Source of the DNA: Bordetella pertussis 18323
GTDB lineage: Bacteria; Pseudomonadota; Gammaproteobacteria; Burkholderiales; Burkholderiaceae_B
NCBI RefSeq assembly: GCF_000306945.1
Contig: NC_018518.1
Location: 372,001-436,000 of the forward strand
DNA: 64,000 bases
Direction: 5' to 3'
Part shown: piece after piece, positions 9,135 through 20,703 of the stretch
Layout: every line of letters starts with the position of its first letter
How positions within the stretch are numbered: position 1 is the stretch's first letter
Notes under the pieces: generated by a model
Database searches by the model: none
Seen by the model: only the letters and a program-made list of their open reading frames with translations
Told to the model about the DNA's origin: nothing
Translations under genes and position numbers: made by a program

Positions 9135-10040
9135 TCAGGCCGATTGCGAGCCGGCCAGGCGGGCCAGTTCGGCTGCGTCGGGCATGCGGCCGTCGAACCA
9201 GAGGCTGGCGCACACCTGCGACATGGCCTGGCCGTCGTGGCCGATGCCCGGCACGACCTGCAGCTGCCAGCCGAACGGCAGGCCGCGTTGCGCGGCGGCG
9301 CGCCGGCCGGCTTCGTAGTAGTGCCGGGCGCGTGCATAGCGGTGCGGCCCCTGGCGCAGCGCCGCCGGTTCGGACGGCAGGTTGGGGTCGTCGGTGGCGA
9401 TGTCCTGGTCGCCGGCCAGGATGGTCATGGGGTAGGCCAGCAGCCGGGCCAGGTGGTCCTCGGTCAGGCCCACGCCGTCCAGCCCTTCGGGGAAACGGTG
9501 CTCGAAGGTGGGCAGGGTGTACCAGCCCGGGTTGGCGGCCGTCACGGCATGAAACGGCGCATGCGGCTGGCTGCTCATCAGGCGGTGCACGAACTGGCCG
9601 CCGGCCGAATGGCCGAATAGGTAGACCTGCTCGCAGTCCGCGATCTCGGCGGCGCGGATGTTGGCCAGCACGCGCGCCACCAGGGCGTAGGTCCAGCCGT
9701 CGACGTGGCGCGGATTGCCGGCCGCGGTGAAGGCGCGGCCATTGTTGTAGCTTTCGACGCCCGGCCAGATTTCGTCCGAGAAGGTCGGCGCGACGATCAG
9801 CAGCTTGTGGCGGTCGGCCGCGGGAATCCAGAAATCGCGGTAGTCGGCGCCGTTGCGCAGCACGCCGTGCTGCACCACCACGACCGGCCGGTCCGGGGTG
9901 TAGCCATACGGGCGGTACGTATTCAGCGTGAAGGGACGGTCGGCGTTGCGGTCGTCGTCGAGGTAAGGAATGGCGTTGCGGCCCGCATGCCCCAGTTCCA
10001 GGGCAATGCGGTCGGCGTTGGTCAGGTCGGCGGGTTTCAT
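9135..10040 (-). CDS. Alpha/beta hydrolase, esterase/PHB-depolymerase-like
   Basis: A 301-residue alpha/beta-hydrolase. The nucleophile elbow GHSAGG and a C-terminal GIGHDG with the likely catalytic His are visible, and the oxyanion region is VVVVQHGVLRNGADYRDFW. The fold pattern resembles polyhydroxybutyrate depolymerase/LpqC-type esterases. No export signal is seen. Its start lies 2 bases after the stop of the ABC ATPase gene, so it is tightly co-transcribed with the peptide transporter. It may trim an imported ester or amide substrate; this role is inferred from position only. Confidence 0.75.
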   Translation of the reverse strand: MKPADLTNADRIALELGHAGRNAIPYLDDDRNADRPFTLNTYRPYGYTPDRPVVVVQHGVLRNGADYRDFWIPAADRHKLLIVAPTFSDEIWPGVESYNNGRAFTAAGNPRHVDGWTYALVARVLANIRAAEIADCEQVYLFGHSAGGQFVHRLMSSQPHAPFHAVTAANPGWYTLPTFEHRFPEGLDGVGLTEDHLARLLAYPMTILAGDQDIATDDPNLPSEPAALRQGPHRYARARHYYEAGRRAAAQRGLPFGWQLQVVPGIGHDGQAMSQVCASLWFDGRMPDAAELARLAGSQSA

Positions 10041-10042
10041 TT

Positions 10043-11739
<1,697 letters not shown>

Positions 11740-11743
<4 letters not shown>

Positions 11744-12660
11744 GCTCGTCGCGGGTCCAGGCTTTCTCGGAGGCGATCGCCCATGATGTTGATGGAGAGG
11801 ATAAGCAGCAGCAGCGCCAGGCCGGGGAACAGGTTGATCCAGTAGTCGCCCGACAGCAGGTACTGGAAGCCATTGGCGATGAGCAGGCCCAGCGAAGGCT
11901 CGGTGACCGGCACGCCCACGCCCAGGAACGACAGCGTGGCTTCCAGCACGATGGCGTTGGCGATCTGGATGGTGGCAAACACCATGACCGGCGCCATGCA
12001 ATTGGGCAGCAAGTGGAACAGCATGATGCGCCAGGCGGGAAAGCCCAGGTTGGCGGCCGCCTCGACATATTCCTTGCGGCGCTCCTGCAAGGCGCGGCCG
12101 CGCATGATGCGCGCATAGTGCGCCCATTGCACCACCACCAGCGCCAGGATCACCTTGTCCACGCCGCGGCCCATCATGGCCAGCAGCACCAGCGCCACCA
12201 GGATGGTGGGAAAACCGAGGATGAAATCGACGATGCGCATCAGGACGGCGTCGATCACGCCGCCGGCATAGGCGGCCAGCAGGCCCACCAGGCTGCCGAT
12301 GGCGGTGGCCAGCACCACCGCGGTCAGGCCCACCAGCAGGCTGATGCGCAACCCGTACAGAATGGCGCTGAACATATCGCGCCCCTGGTCGTCGGTGCCC
12401 AGCCAGTAGAAGCCGCCGTCCATGGTGGGCGAGCGCGGCGGCAGGCGGCCGTCGAGCAGGTTCAGGCTGGCGAGGTCGTAGGGATTCTGCGGCGCGAAGT
12501 ACGGCGCCAGCAGGATCAGCGCCACCAGCGCCAGCAGCGCGATGACCGAACCGCGCACGGTGGGGCGGCTGTGCAGCTTCTTCAGGATCTGGGCGCGGCG
12601 CGGCGTCTCCGACAGGGGATGGACGGTGCGCGTGCGGCCGTTGCTCGGGGGATTTGCCAT
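11740..12660 (-). CDS. Peptide ABC transporter permease, DppC-like
   Basis: An inner-membrane permease of 306 residues with the layout of DppC/OppC proteins: a cytoplasmic N-terminus, a first membrane segment ([19 protein letters not shown]), a periplasmic loop containing the usual [15 protein letters not shown] motif (here [14 protein letters not shown]), then five further hydrophobic segments. The EAA loop that docks on the ATPase is [21 protein letters not shown]. It starts 7 bases after the DppB-like gene and overlaps the ATPase start by 4 bases, so the two are translationally coupled. Confidence 0.92.
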
Positions 12661-12667
12661 GTCTGAC

Positions 12668-13645
12668 CTACTGTGCGGGGGCGACCAGTTGCACGCGCGG
12701 ATCGAGCGCGGCGTAGAGTATGTCGACCACCAGGTTGATGACGACGAAGATCAGCGTGACCAGCATGACATAGGCCACCACCACGGGGCGGTCGAGCTGG
12801 TAGACGCTGTCGATCAGCAGCTTGCCCATGCCGGGCCAGGCGAAGACGGTTTCGGTGATCGTCGAATACGCGATCAGGTGGCCGAATTCCATGCCGATGA
12901 CGGTAACGACCGGGATGAGGATGTTGCGCAGGATGTGGCGGCGCACGATGCGGCCGGGCTTGATGCCCTTGGCGCGGGCGAACTTCACGTACTCCTGCGA
13001 TTGCGCCTCGACCACGCTCGAGGCGGTCAGGCGCAGCACCAGCGCCACGTTGGCGACCGCCAGGTTGATGGCCGGCATGATGACGTGCGACCAGCCGTCC
13101 AGCGTCAGGATGGACAGCGGCACGCCGAACAGGTTGGCGGTGTCGCCGCGCCCCGAGGCGGGCAGCCAGCCCAGCCAGACCGAGAACAGCAGGATCAGCA
13201 TCATGCCCTGCCAGAAATTGGGCAGCGAGAATCCCAGCACCGAGGTGGCCATGATGCCGCGGCCCAGCGGCCGGTCGCGATGCAGGCCGGCCACCAGGCC
13301 GAGCGGAATGCCGATGGTACAGGTCAGGACGATGGCGACCAGCACCAGCTCGAACGTGGCCGGGATGCGCTGCAGGATCAGCGAGATGGCGGGGATGCCG
13401 TGGACGAACGAGTTGCCCAGGTCGCCATGCAGGGCGCGCCAGAGGAAGTTGCCGTACTGCTGCCATACCGGCAGGTCCAGGCCCAGGCGCGCGATCATGG
13501 CCTGGCGCGCCTCCGCGCTGGCCTCGGGACTGACCAGCAATTCGATCGGGTCGCCCACGGCGTACACCGCGAAGAACACCACGACCGAGACGGCCAGCAG
13601 GACGAACAGGCTTTGTATGAGCCTGCGCAGGATGAACAAGGCCAC
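12668..13645 (-). CDS. Peptide ABC transporter permease, DppB-like
   Basis: An inner-membrane permease of 325 residues with the DppB/OppB signature: an N-terminal membrane segment (RRLIQSLFVLLAVSVVVFF), a periplasmic loop with the GLDLPVWQQYGNFLWRALHGD block, and the cytoplasmic EAA motif in the KFARAKGIKPGRIVRRHILRN region. With the DppC-like partner it should form the transmembrane channel. It lies 58 bases downstream of the aspartoacylase-like gene in the same operon. No damage is seen. Confidence 0.92.
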   Translation of the reverse strand: MALFILRRLIQSLFVLLAVSVVVFFAVYAVGDPIELLVSPEASAEARQAMIARLGLDLPVWQQYGNFLWRALHGDLGNSFVHGIPAISLILQRIPATFELVLVAIVLTCTIGIPLGLVAGLHRDRPLGRGIMATSVLGFSLPNFWQGMMLILLFSVWLGWLPASGRGDTANLFGVPLSILTLDGWSHVIMPAINLAVANVALVLRLTASSVVEAQSQEYVKFARAKGIKPGRIVRRHILRNILIPVVTVIGMEFGHLIAYSTITETVFAWPGMGKLLIDSVYQLDRPVVVAYVMLVTLIFVVINLVVDILYAALDPRVQLVAPAQ

Positions 13646-13703
13646 GTTATGGATTCCTTGGTGGTCTTCGAAAGACCGGTCCGGCCGTCGCCGGCCCGGC
13701 CGG

Positions 13704-14672
13704 TCAGATAGGTTGGGCCAGGCGCACCACGGTCACGCCCGGGCGCAGGTTCGCCAGCGAGGGCATGATCAGTACGCAATCATCGTAAGGCGTGGCGACC
13801 GGCTCGCCATCGGACCAGCCGATCACCGTGCCGGCGCGCGCAATCCGTTCCAGTCCCTGCCACGGCTGGGCAAAGCGGAAATCCGCGCTGCGCGCGGCCA
13901 CCGCATGCGTGACGCGCAGCGCGCGCTGGCGCGGCGCCGCGTCGGCCAGCCAGCCGGGGGGGATATCGTCGGCTGCCAGGGTGCCGGCCTCCAGCAGGAA
14001 GCGCGCCAGGATGTCCCGCGCAACCGTGCGGCTGGCCGGCGCGCCGTGAAAGCCGCATTCGATCAGCAGCGAGCGCGTGCCGTTCTCGCCTTCGGCGCCG
14101 AAGCGGCCGTAGTCGCGCAGGCGCACGCCGGCCGCGTGTCCCGCATCGGCGACCAGATGGGCCGGGTTGCCCAGCTTGAGCGCCAGCTCGATATTGCGCG
14201 GTTGGGTGCCGGTCAGCTGCAGCGGCTCGTCGGCATTGCTCATCGAGTGGAAATCCAGCAGCCAGTCGGCCTGCTCCACCCATGGCAGCAGCGCACGCGC
14301 GCGGCGGCGCTCCTGCGTGTCGGGCGACGCCAGCTTGTCGGCGCTCCAGACCCGGTTCATGTCTTCGTCGACGAAGCGCGCCGGCGCGTAGTTCAGCGGA
14401 TCGAAGCGGTCGAACGCCGCCAGGTTGCAGAATGCCAGCGTCAGCTTGCCGCGGCGCGGCCGCAGGCCGGCTGCCAGCGCGTCCTTCAGCGCCCAGGCGC
14501 CGCACAGCTCATTGCCGTGGATCAGCGCTGTCAGCAGCACGTGGCGGCCCGGCAGGCCCGCATCGAAGTGCCAGACCCCGGGCGTGGCGCCGTTGCCCAC
14601 GCGCTCGGCGTCCAGCCTGGGACAGGCGAGTTCGAACGGGCGGACGGCGGCGACGGCGGGGGGCGGGGACAT
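13704..14672 (-). CDS. Succinylglutamate desuccinylase/aspartoacylase family protein
   Basis: A zinc-dependent amidohydrolase-like protein of 322 residues. The zinc-binding HGNE motif is in LIHGNELCGAW, followed by VDEDMNRVW and DFHSMS, and the catalytic Glu is in LLIECGFHG. I chose ATG 14672 (MSPPPAVAA), which has GGAG just upstream, over an upstream start at 14747 that would add 25 unconserved residues. The family removes acyl groups from N-acyl amino acids. Placed between the binding-protein and permease genes, it may deacylate a transported N-acyl amino acid or peptide. The substrate is unknown. Confidence 0.8.
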   Translation of the reverse strand: MSPPPAVAAVRPFELACPRLDAERVGNGATPGVWHFDAGLPGRHVLLTALIHGNELCGAWALKDALAAGLRPRRGKLTLAFCNLAAFDRFDPLNYAPARFVDEDMNRVWSADKLASPDTQERRRARALLPWVEQADWLLDFHSMSNADEPLQLTGTQPRNIELALKLGNPAHLVADAGHAAGVRLRDYGRFGAEGENGTRSLLIECGFHGAPASRTVARDILARFLLEAGTLAADDIPPGWLADAAPRQRALRVTHAVAARSADFRFAQPWQGLERIARAGTVIGWSDGEPVATPYDDCVLIMPSLANLRPGVTVVRLAQPI

Positions 14673-14734
14673 GGCAACTCCGGAAAGCGGCTCAAATTGT
14701 ATAGGGGTTACAACTACGGCCCGCTGAAATGCGT

Positions 14735-14759
14735 AGGGGCGCCGCATGGCGGCGCCCCT
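14735..14759. terminator. Stem-loop between binding-protein and downstream operon genes
   Basis: Perfect 11-bp arms, AGGGGCGCCGC and GCGGCGCCCCT, with a 3-base ATG loop. On the minus strand it follows the dppA-like gene by 36 bases and lacks a T tract. Such stem-loops after solute-binding-protein genes often protect the upstream mRNA from decay or partly attenuate transcription, which would give more binding protein than permease. That role is inferred. Confidence 0.7.
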
Positions 14760-14795
14760 GTCGCGCGGACGGAACGAACCCGTCCGGCTTCATGC

Positions 14796-16424
14796 CTACT
14801 TCTGGTCGGCGGGCTTGACCGACATGGCCAGCGTGAACTGGTCGCGGCGGCCTTCGTACGTCAGGCCCTTGCGGAAAGCCCAGATGCTGCTTTCGAAGTG
14901 CAGCGGGATCAGCGGCACGTTGTCCAGCGCGATCTGGGTCGATTGCTGCAGCAGCTTCTCGCGCTTGGCGACGTCCACCGTCACCAGGGCCTCGGTGAAC
15001 ACCTTGTCGAACTTGGCATTGGAGAAACCGCCATAGTTGCTGGTGCCCAGGCTCCTGGGCGAGTCCAGCGACGCCACCCACAGCTGGAACAGCGCCGAGG
15101 CTTCGCCGACTTCAGCCGGCCAGCCGCCCATCGAGAAGCTGAACTCGCGCTTGGCGCGCTTGGGGAAGTACAGCGAGGCCGTCATGGCGTCGACATTGGC
15201 CTTGATGCCCACGCGCGACAGGTACTGCGCCACGGCCTGGGCGATCTGGCCGTCGTTGACGTAGCGGTCGTTGGGCGTGGAAATCGTCAGCTCGAAGCCG
15301 TTTGCGTAGCCGGCCTCGGCCAGCAGCTTCTTGGCGCCTTCCGGGTCGTATTTGATCTCGGGGGCGTTGGGCACGCCGCCGAACATGCCGTCGGGCATGT
15401 ACTGGTAGGCCGGCGTGGCGATGCCGTCCATCAGGCGCGTGACAATGGTCTTGCGGTCGATGGCCATCGAGATCGCCTGGCGCACGCGCAGGTCCTGCAG
15501 CGGGTTCTTGCCATCGGCGCTCTTGACCAGCGGGCTGGGGTTGCGGCCCACATCGGGCTGGAAGAAGATCAGGCGGATCGAGGGCGTGGCCACGAAGCCG
15601 AACTGCGGGTTGCTCTTGATGCGCGGCAGGTCGCGCGCGGCCGGGTTTTCGATCACATCGAAGTCGCCCGACAGCAGGCCGGTCAGGCGCGGGCCCGCGT
15701 TGGGTACCGGCACCATTTTCACGTCCTTCCAGTACGGCTTCGGTCCCCAGTAATTGTCATTGCGCTCCAGCTCGATGCCGGTGCCCTTGACGTACGACTT
15801 CAGCTTGTACGGGCCGGTGCCGATGGCGTCCTTGTCGTTGTTGAAGTCGGCGACGGTCGGCTACGGGCCGGTCACGCCGCAGCCTTCCTTCGGGTTGAAC
15901 GTCAGCTTGCCGTGTTCGACGATGCCGTTCCACACGATGGGCAGCGAGCGCGCCAGCTCGGCCGGCAGCAGCGGCAGCGGCGCGGCCGTCTTGATGATGA
16001 CGGTGTGCGCGTCGGGCGTCTGCACGTCCGCGATGCGCTTGGTGGTGTCCATGTAGGACTGCGAAACGTTGGTTTCGTTGTTCAGCGTGCGGCAGATCGT
16101 GAACAGCACGTCCTCGGACGTAAACGGCTTGCCGTTGGAGAACTTGACGTCGTCGCGCAGCTTGAATTCCCAGGTCAGGTCGTCCAGGTTCTTCCACGAG
16201 GACGCCAGCGCCGGAACCAGCTTCATGTCGGCATCGCGGCCGATCAGCGAGCTGTAGACGTGCACCGAGAACGCGTCGTTCTGCGTTTGCTTGTGATAGT
16301 GGGGGTCGGCGGACGTGGGTTCGGACGACAGGGCGATTTTCAGCGACTGTGCCGATGCGCTGCCGGGCACGGCCGCCAGGCCGGCGCTGGCGGCCAGCAG
16401 GGCCAAAGTGGTGCGCAACTTCAT
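14796..16424 (-). pseudogene. Peptide-binding protein (DppA-like) interrupted by an amber codon
   Basis: A periplasmic solute-binding protein of the SBP_bac_5 family. It begins with a clear signal peptide (MKLRTTLALLAASAGLAAVP, cleavage near ASA-Q) and has the family block LASSWKNLDDLTWEFKLRDD. After residue 187 (KEGCGVTGP) there is an in-frame TAG at 15863-15861. The same frame then continues with PTVADFNNDKDAIGTGPYKL and good family sequence to the normal end. Without the amber it would be about 542 residues, the usual length. A single C-to-T change from CAG would explain it. Unless the codon is read through, the operon lacks its own binding protein. Confidence 0.9.
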
Positions 16425-16721
16425 GGTGACAACTCCGGGTGGATACCGGCGCGATTATCGGTAGCCGGATCGCGCATTGTCAACGCGATGCGACAGCCAA
16501 TGGGCGCGTGGGCCCGGGATATTGTCGGCGGGGAGGGGGAGCTGCGGGGAAGGGGGACGGAAGAAACGTCGCGTCTGCCAGACAGGCCAGACGCAACGCG
16601 GCGGCGCCGCGAGGGAGGCAACGGCGTCGCCTGCCATCCGCCGGCCGAGGCAGGCCCGGCGGGAGGCAAGACCGGTTCCGGCCGCGTGACTGCTTGCGGG
16701 CCGGAACCAGCGGTCAGCCGA
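16425..16721. other. Intergenic region with no recognised gene
   Basis: This stretch separates the 5' end of the dppA-like pseudogene from the 3' end of the small orphan gene, both on the minus strand, so it must carry the promoter of the peptide operon. I see no clear sigma-70 boxes and no convincing coding sequence. It is GC-rich with a purine-rich tract around 16525-16570. Confidence 0.5.
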
Positions 16722-16958
16722 TTACCACTGCGAGCCGGTGTAGTGGGCGCTTTGGGCGCGGGCGCGGTTCATCGATTCGTTGACTTCGTCGATGAAGGCG
16801 AACACGGCGCGCACACCGCGGCCGACGCCGACGGCGGCAGCCTTCACGGCGGCCAGCGGGCGGATGGTGTTCGATTGGTCTTCCATAGCGCCGCGCAGCA
16901 GTTCACGCTCCAGCGAATCGGTCAGGCGGGCGTTGTGGCTAAGGGTCAAGTCGCTCAT
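16722..16958 (-). CDS. Small orphan protein of unknown function
   Basis: A 78-residue protein that I do not recognise as a characterised family. It begins MSDLTLSHNARLTDSLEREL and has an amphipathic, charged N-terminal half, a short Ala/Val-rich stretch (AAVKAAAVGVGRGVRAVFAF) and a C-terminal part with FIDEVNESMNRARAQ, ending HYTGSQW. No signal peptide or clear membrane helix is seen. It has a good GGAG ribosome-binding site and a near-consensus promoter, so it is almost certainly expressed. Flanking genes on both sides are unrelated, so it is probably a single-gene unit. Confidence 0.75.
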   Translation of the reverse strand: MSDLTLSHNARLTDSLERELLRGAMEDQSNTIRPLAAVKAAAVGVGRGVRAVFAFIDEVNESMNRARAQSAHYTGSQW

Positions 16959-16993
16959 GGCTTACTCCAGTACGTTTCGTCTAGGTGTAAGCC

Positions 16994-17023
16994 ATTATAG
17001 GGAAAACCCTAGGTGTTTGGCAA
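16994..17023 (-). promoter_or_regulatory. Sigma-70 promoter of the 78-residue gene
   Basis: On the minus strand, a perfect -10 TATAAT (16999-16994) lies 18 bases from the -35 TTGCCA (17023-17018), which matches TTGACA at five of six positions. The -10 is about 35 bases upstream of the ATG at 16958. This is by far the best consensus promoter visible in the window. Confidence 0.8.
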
Positions 17024-17048
17024 GCGAAATTCAGGGTTTACCCTAGGG
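16999..17048. promoter_or_regulatory. Paired AGGG-N4-CCCT operator-like elements
   Basis: Two related dyads, AGGGAAAACCCT (16999-17010) and AGGGTTTACCCT (17033-17044), have centres 34 bases apart, and each continues into TAGG. The first lies in the promoter spacer of the small gene and the second just upstream of its -35. A repressor or activator binding both on one face of the helix would fit. The second is extended by CCCTAGGG (17041-17048). Confidence 0.55.
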
Positions 17049-17084
17049 TGTTGCAAAAACGCCTTTTTCAGCCGTTTCAATCAC

Positions 17085-17948
17085 TTAGGCGCGGCTGTTG
17101 CGCAGGCGCCGGGCGCTGTCGGCCAGTTCGCCGGCGGTCAGGCCGATGGGTCCGACCCCGTGCGTCACCAGGGCGTCGGCGGCGGCGCCGTGCAGCCACA
17201 CCGCGCCAGGCACGGCCTGCTCGGGCGCGATGCGCTGGGCGAGCAGGGATCCCAGGATGCCCGCCAGCACGTCGCCGGTACCCGCCGTGGCCAGCCCCGG
17301 GTTGCCGGTGCGGTTGATCCGGCAGGCGCCGGCGGGGTCGCAGACGATGCTGCCCGCGCCCTTGAGCACGATCCAGGCGCCGTAGCGCGCGGCCAGCGCC
17401 CGGGCGGCGCCGGGCCGGTCCGCCTGCACGGCCTCGGTGGACAGGCCGAGCAACCGGCCCGCCTCGGCCGGGTGGGGCGTGAGGACGACCGGGGCATCGC
17501 CCCAGCGCGCCTGCACGGCGCCGGCGGCCAGCAGGTTCAGGCCGTCCGCGTCGAGCACCAGCGCGGCGTCGCCGCGCAGCTGGAACAGTTCGGACAGGGC
17601 GTTGGCGGCCAGCGCGTCCATGCCGCAGCCGCAGCCGGCCGTCCAGGCGTCGATGCCCAGGCCCGCTTCCAGCAGGCCGCGGAAATCGCGCAGCATCAGT
17701 TCGGGCTGCATGGGGTCGCAGGGCAGCGGCGGGGTGTCGGCGACCAGGCCGACCAATACCTTGCCGGCCCCCACTTTCAGTCCGGCGCGGGCGGCCAGCA
17801 GCGCGGCGCCCACCATGCCGGGGCCGCCGCCGATCACGCCCAGGGTGCCGCAACTGCCCTTGTGGGCGTCGGTGGGCCGGGCGGCGAACAGGGCGGGCAG
17901 GTGCTGGCGCTCGATGGCCGGCAGGGAGGAGGAGGTAGGGGTGTCCAT
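17085..17948 (-). CDS. nnrD: ADP-dependent NAD(P)H-hydrate dehydratase
   Basis: A ribokinase-like repair enzyme (YjeF C-terminal/CARKD family) that dehydrates damaged S-NAD(P)HX. In 287 residues the family motifs are in order: [20 protein letters not shown] near 30-50, [14 protein letters not shown] near 155, and the nucleotide-binding [17 protein letters not shown] near 225 with the catalytic Asp. The start at 17948 (MDTPTSSS) is chosen over an upstream in-frame ATG at 18056. The partner epimerase domain (NnrE), often fused to it, is not in this protein. It is divergent from the enoyl-CoA hydratase gene, 88 bases away. Confidence 0.92.
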
Positions 17949-18036
17949 GCGGTGAAACTCCGGCGGGCGGCGGTGCCGCTTTCCACTATAGTGCCCCAAA
18001 GCCGGGCCGGCCGGCCACGCCCGATGGAGACAAAAC

Positions 18037-18858
18037 ATGAGTGAAACAGACACCAATCCCGAGCACTATGCCCGCTACCGGGCCTTGCGCATCCGCCGCC
18101 ATCCGGAGGGCATCCTGGAGCTGGTCATGGGCGCCAAGGACGCCAGCGGCAAGTTGTCCACCGCCGACGAGCGCCTGCACCGCGAGCTGGCCGATGTGTG
18201 GCGCGATATCGATACCGACGACCAGACCCGGGTGGTGGTGATCCGTGGCGAAGGCAATGGGTTCTCGGGCGGCGGCGATCTGGGGCTGGTGCAGCAGATG
18301 GCCGAGGATTTCGAGGTGCGCACCCGGGTCTGGCGCGAGGCGCGCGACCTGGTCTACAACATCATCAACTGCAACAAGCCCATCGTCTCGGCCATGCATG
18401 GCGCGGCGGTCGGCGCGGGGTTGGTGGCGGGGCTGCTGGCCGATATCTCGATCGCGGCTCGCGATGCGCGCATCATCGATGGCCATACCCGGCTGGGGGT
18501 GGCTGCCGGCGACCATGCCGCCATCGTCTGGCCGCTGCTGTGCGGCATGGCCAAGGCCAAGTACTACCTGTTGCTGTGCGACGCGGTCAGCGGCGAGGAG
18601 GCCGAGCGCATCGGCCTGGTGTCGCTGTGCGTGGATCGCGCCGAACTGCTGTCCAAGGCCTTCGAAGTGGCCGGCCGCCTGGCGGCCGGCTCGCAAACCG
18701 CCATTCGCTGGACCAAGTACGCCTTGAACAACTGGCTGCGCATGGCGGGCCCGTCGTTCGATACGTCGCTGGCCCTGGAGTTCATGGGTTTTGCCGGGCC
18801 CGACGTGCACGAAGGCATCAAGTCGCTGCGCGAGAAGCGCGCGCCGGACTTCCGGTAA
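18037..18858 (+). CDS. Enoyl-CoA hydratase/isomerase family protein
   Basis: A crotonase-fold protein of 273 residues. The oxyanion-hole segments are [17 protein letters not shown] and [21 protein letters not shown], as in enoyl-CoA hydratases. The catalytic Glu pair is not obvious at its usual positions ([19 protein letters not shown] instead of the usual FGxIPGxGGTQRL), so it may catalyse a different reaction on an acyl-CoA. It is convergent with a second crotonase gene 80 bases on, with a palindromic repeat between them. Substrate not determined. Confidence 0.85.
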
Positions 18859-18861
18859 GGG

Positions 18862-18922
18862 GGCGTCCGTCCCCGTGGGGACAGGCGCCTTCCCGCCGCG
18901 CATCGGGACGGGCGCCGGCACC
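18862..18922. repeat. GCCTGTCCCC palindrome (site 2)
   Basis: A full element at 18862-18889, with right arm GGGGACAGGCGCC and left arm differing by two bases, followed by a decayed half GGGACGGGCGCC starting at about 18905. It lies between the 3' ends of two convergent crotonase genes. Confidence 0.85.
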
Positions 18923-18937
18923 CGGCGTGCGGCCGGG

Positions 18938-19669
18938 CTACTTGTTGAAAAAGCGGGCGAAAGCCTGCTGGGCTTCGGGGCTGCGCAGGCGCTCGCGAAA
19001 CTGTTCGGCCTCGTGGTCGAGCGTGGCGTGGATCGCGGCGCGGTCGGCCTGGCGCAGCATGCGCTTGCTTACGCGCAGCGCCTGGCGCGGCTGCGCGGCC
19101 AGGTCGGCGGCGACGGCCCGCGCGGCTGCCAGGGCCTGGCCCGGCTCGGTGACGCCGGTGAGCAGCCCGGCGGCATGCGCCTCGGCCGCGTCGAAGGCGC
19201 GCCCTTGCAACAGCCATTCGGCGGCCTTGCGCATGCCGGCCAGCCGGGGCAGCAGCAGGCTGGAAGCCCCTTCCGGGCACAGCCCCAGCGCCACGAACGG
19301 CATGCGCAGCCGGGCGGTGCCGGCCGCGAAGGCGAAATCGCAGTGCTGCAGCAGCGTGACGCCCACGCCGACCGCATGTCCTTCCACGGCGGCCAGCACC
19401 GGCACGTCGGTATCGACCAGCGCGCGCAGGAAGCGCAGGGCCGGGCTGTCGCCGGCCGCACGCTCGGCCTGGAAGTCGCGCAGGTCGTTGCCGGCGGTGA
19501 AATGGTCGCCGGCGCCGGTCAGGATGACCGCGGCCAGGCCGGCGTCGGCGGCGCGCAGCTGCGCCGCCAGCGCGTCGTAGGTGGCGGTATCCAGCGCATT
19601 GCGCCGTTCGGGGCGGTTGATGGTCAGGGTGAGCACGGCTGCGTCGCGCTCGGTCAGCAGGCTGTTCAT
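18938..19669 (-). CDS. Enoyl-CoA hydratase
   Basis: A crotonase of 243 residues. The pattern is canonical: [10 protein letters not shown] near residue 18, the first oxyanion segment [13 protein letters not shown], the second [21 protein letters not shown], and [18 protein letters not shown], with the catalytic Glu of the PEG position present. It may act as hydratase or isomerase in acyl-CoA breakdown. Its ATG (19669) overlaps the stop of the nitronate monooxygenase gene by 4 bases (ATGA), so the two are translationally coupled. The natural substrate is not clear. Confidence 0.88.
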   Translation of the reverse strand: MNSLLTERDAAVLTLTINRPERRNALDTATYDALAAQLRAADAGLAAVILTGAGDHFTAGNDLRDFQAERAAGDSPALRFLRALVDTDVPVLAAVEGHAVGVGVTLLQHCDFAFAAGTARLRMPFVALGLCPEGASSLLLPRLAGMRKAAEWLLQGRAFDAAEAHAAGLLTGVTEPGQALAAARAVAADLAAQPRQALRVSKRMLRQADRAAIHATLDHEAEQFRERLRSPEAQQAFARFFNK

Positions 19670-20658
19670 CCCAGGTTGCGCGCGCCCAGCCGCGCCTGTG
19701 CCTGGGCATACTCGGCGCGCAGCGACGCGACCAGCTCGCGCGCCGGCAGCACGCTGGCAATGCCGCCTACGCCCTGGCCGGCGCCCCAGATGTCCTTCCA
19801 GGGCTTGGCCCGCGTCGTGCCGAAGTTGGACGAGGCCGCCTCGGCAGCCGGCAGGTCGGCCGGGTCCAGGCCGGCGGCCACGATGCTGGCTTTCAGGTAG
19901 TTGCCGGGAATGCCGGTGAAAAAAGGCGTGTACAGCACGTCGGACGCGCTCGCGTCGACGATGGCCTGCTTGTAGGCCTCGGAGGCATTGGCCTCGGCGG
20001 TCGCGATGAAGCGCGTACCCATATAGGCGAAGTCGGCCCCCGTGGCGAGCGCCGCCAGGATGCCCTGGCCCGAGGTGATTGCGCCGGACAGTACCAGCGG
20101 CCCATCGTAGAAGCGCCGTACTTCGGAGACCAGCGCGAACGGGCTGAGCGTGCCGGCGTGGCCGCCCGCGCCGGCGCACACCAGGATCAGGCCGTCGACG
20201 CCGGCCTCCAGGGCCTTCTCGGCGTGGCGCACGGTCGTGACGTCGTGGAAGACCTTGCCGCCCCAGGCATGCACGCCGGCAACCAGGTCGCCGGGCGCGC
20301 GCAGGCTGGTGATGATGTAGGGCACCCGGTGGCGGGCGCACACGTCCAGGTCGTGTTCGAGCCGGTCGTTCGACTGGTGGATGATCTGGTTGACCGCGTA
20401 GGGCGCCACGATGCCGTCCGGATGCGCGCGGCGGTGTTCGGCCAGGCCGGCCTCGACTTCGTCGAGCCAGTCGCCCAGCAGCGATTGGGGGCGCGCATTG
20501 AGCGCGGGAAACGACCCCATGACGCCGCTGACGCATTGCGCGATCGCCAGCTTGGGGTTGGAGACGATAAACATGGGCGAGCAGACCACGGGCAGGGTCA
20601 TGCTGGCGTACAGCTCGGCAACCACGGGATGGGGCATGGCGGTGTCTCGTGCGTTCAT
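19666..20658 (-). CDS. Nitronate monooxygenase (2-nitropropane dioxygenase family)
   Basis: An FMN-dependent TIM-barrel oxidoreductase of 330 residues. The N-terminus [20 protein letters not shown] resembles the conserved PIxxAPM segment, and FMN-phosphate binding is suggested by CAGAGGHAG and by [26 protein letters not shown]. The family detoxifies alkyl nitronates, but many members act on other small substrates. It is transcribed divergently from a TetR regulator with a clear dyad between them, and is coupled to an enoyl-CoA hydratase gene, pointing to a catabolic role. Confidence 0.88.
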   Translation of the reverse strand: MNARDTAMPHPVVAELYASMTLPVVCSPMFIVSNPKLAIAQCVSGVMGSFPALNARPQSLLGDWLDEVEAGLAEHRRAHPDGIVAPYAVNQIIHQSNDRLEHDLDVCARHRVPYIITSLRAPGDLVAGVHAWGGKVFHDVTTVRHAEKALEAGVDGLILVCAGAGGHAGTLSPFALVSEVRRFYDGPLVLSGAITSGQGILAALATGADFAYMGTRFIATAEANASEAYKQAIVDASASDVLYTPFFTGIPGNYLKASIVAAGLDPADLPAAEAASSNFGTTRAKPWKDIWGAGQGVGGIASVLPARELVASLRAEYAQAQARLGARNLG

Positions 20659-20703
20659 GTGGGGCGATTCCAGTTGTTGAGCGCGGGGGTAATCTGTGCC
20701 TAT

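Noticed and set aside
12822..17000. A 1392-residue open frame on the plus strand
   Set aside because: It runs opposite to the dpp operon, consists of Arg/Gln/His-rich nonsense and crosses several real genes. It comes from high GC content.
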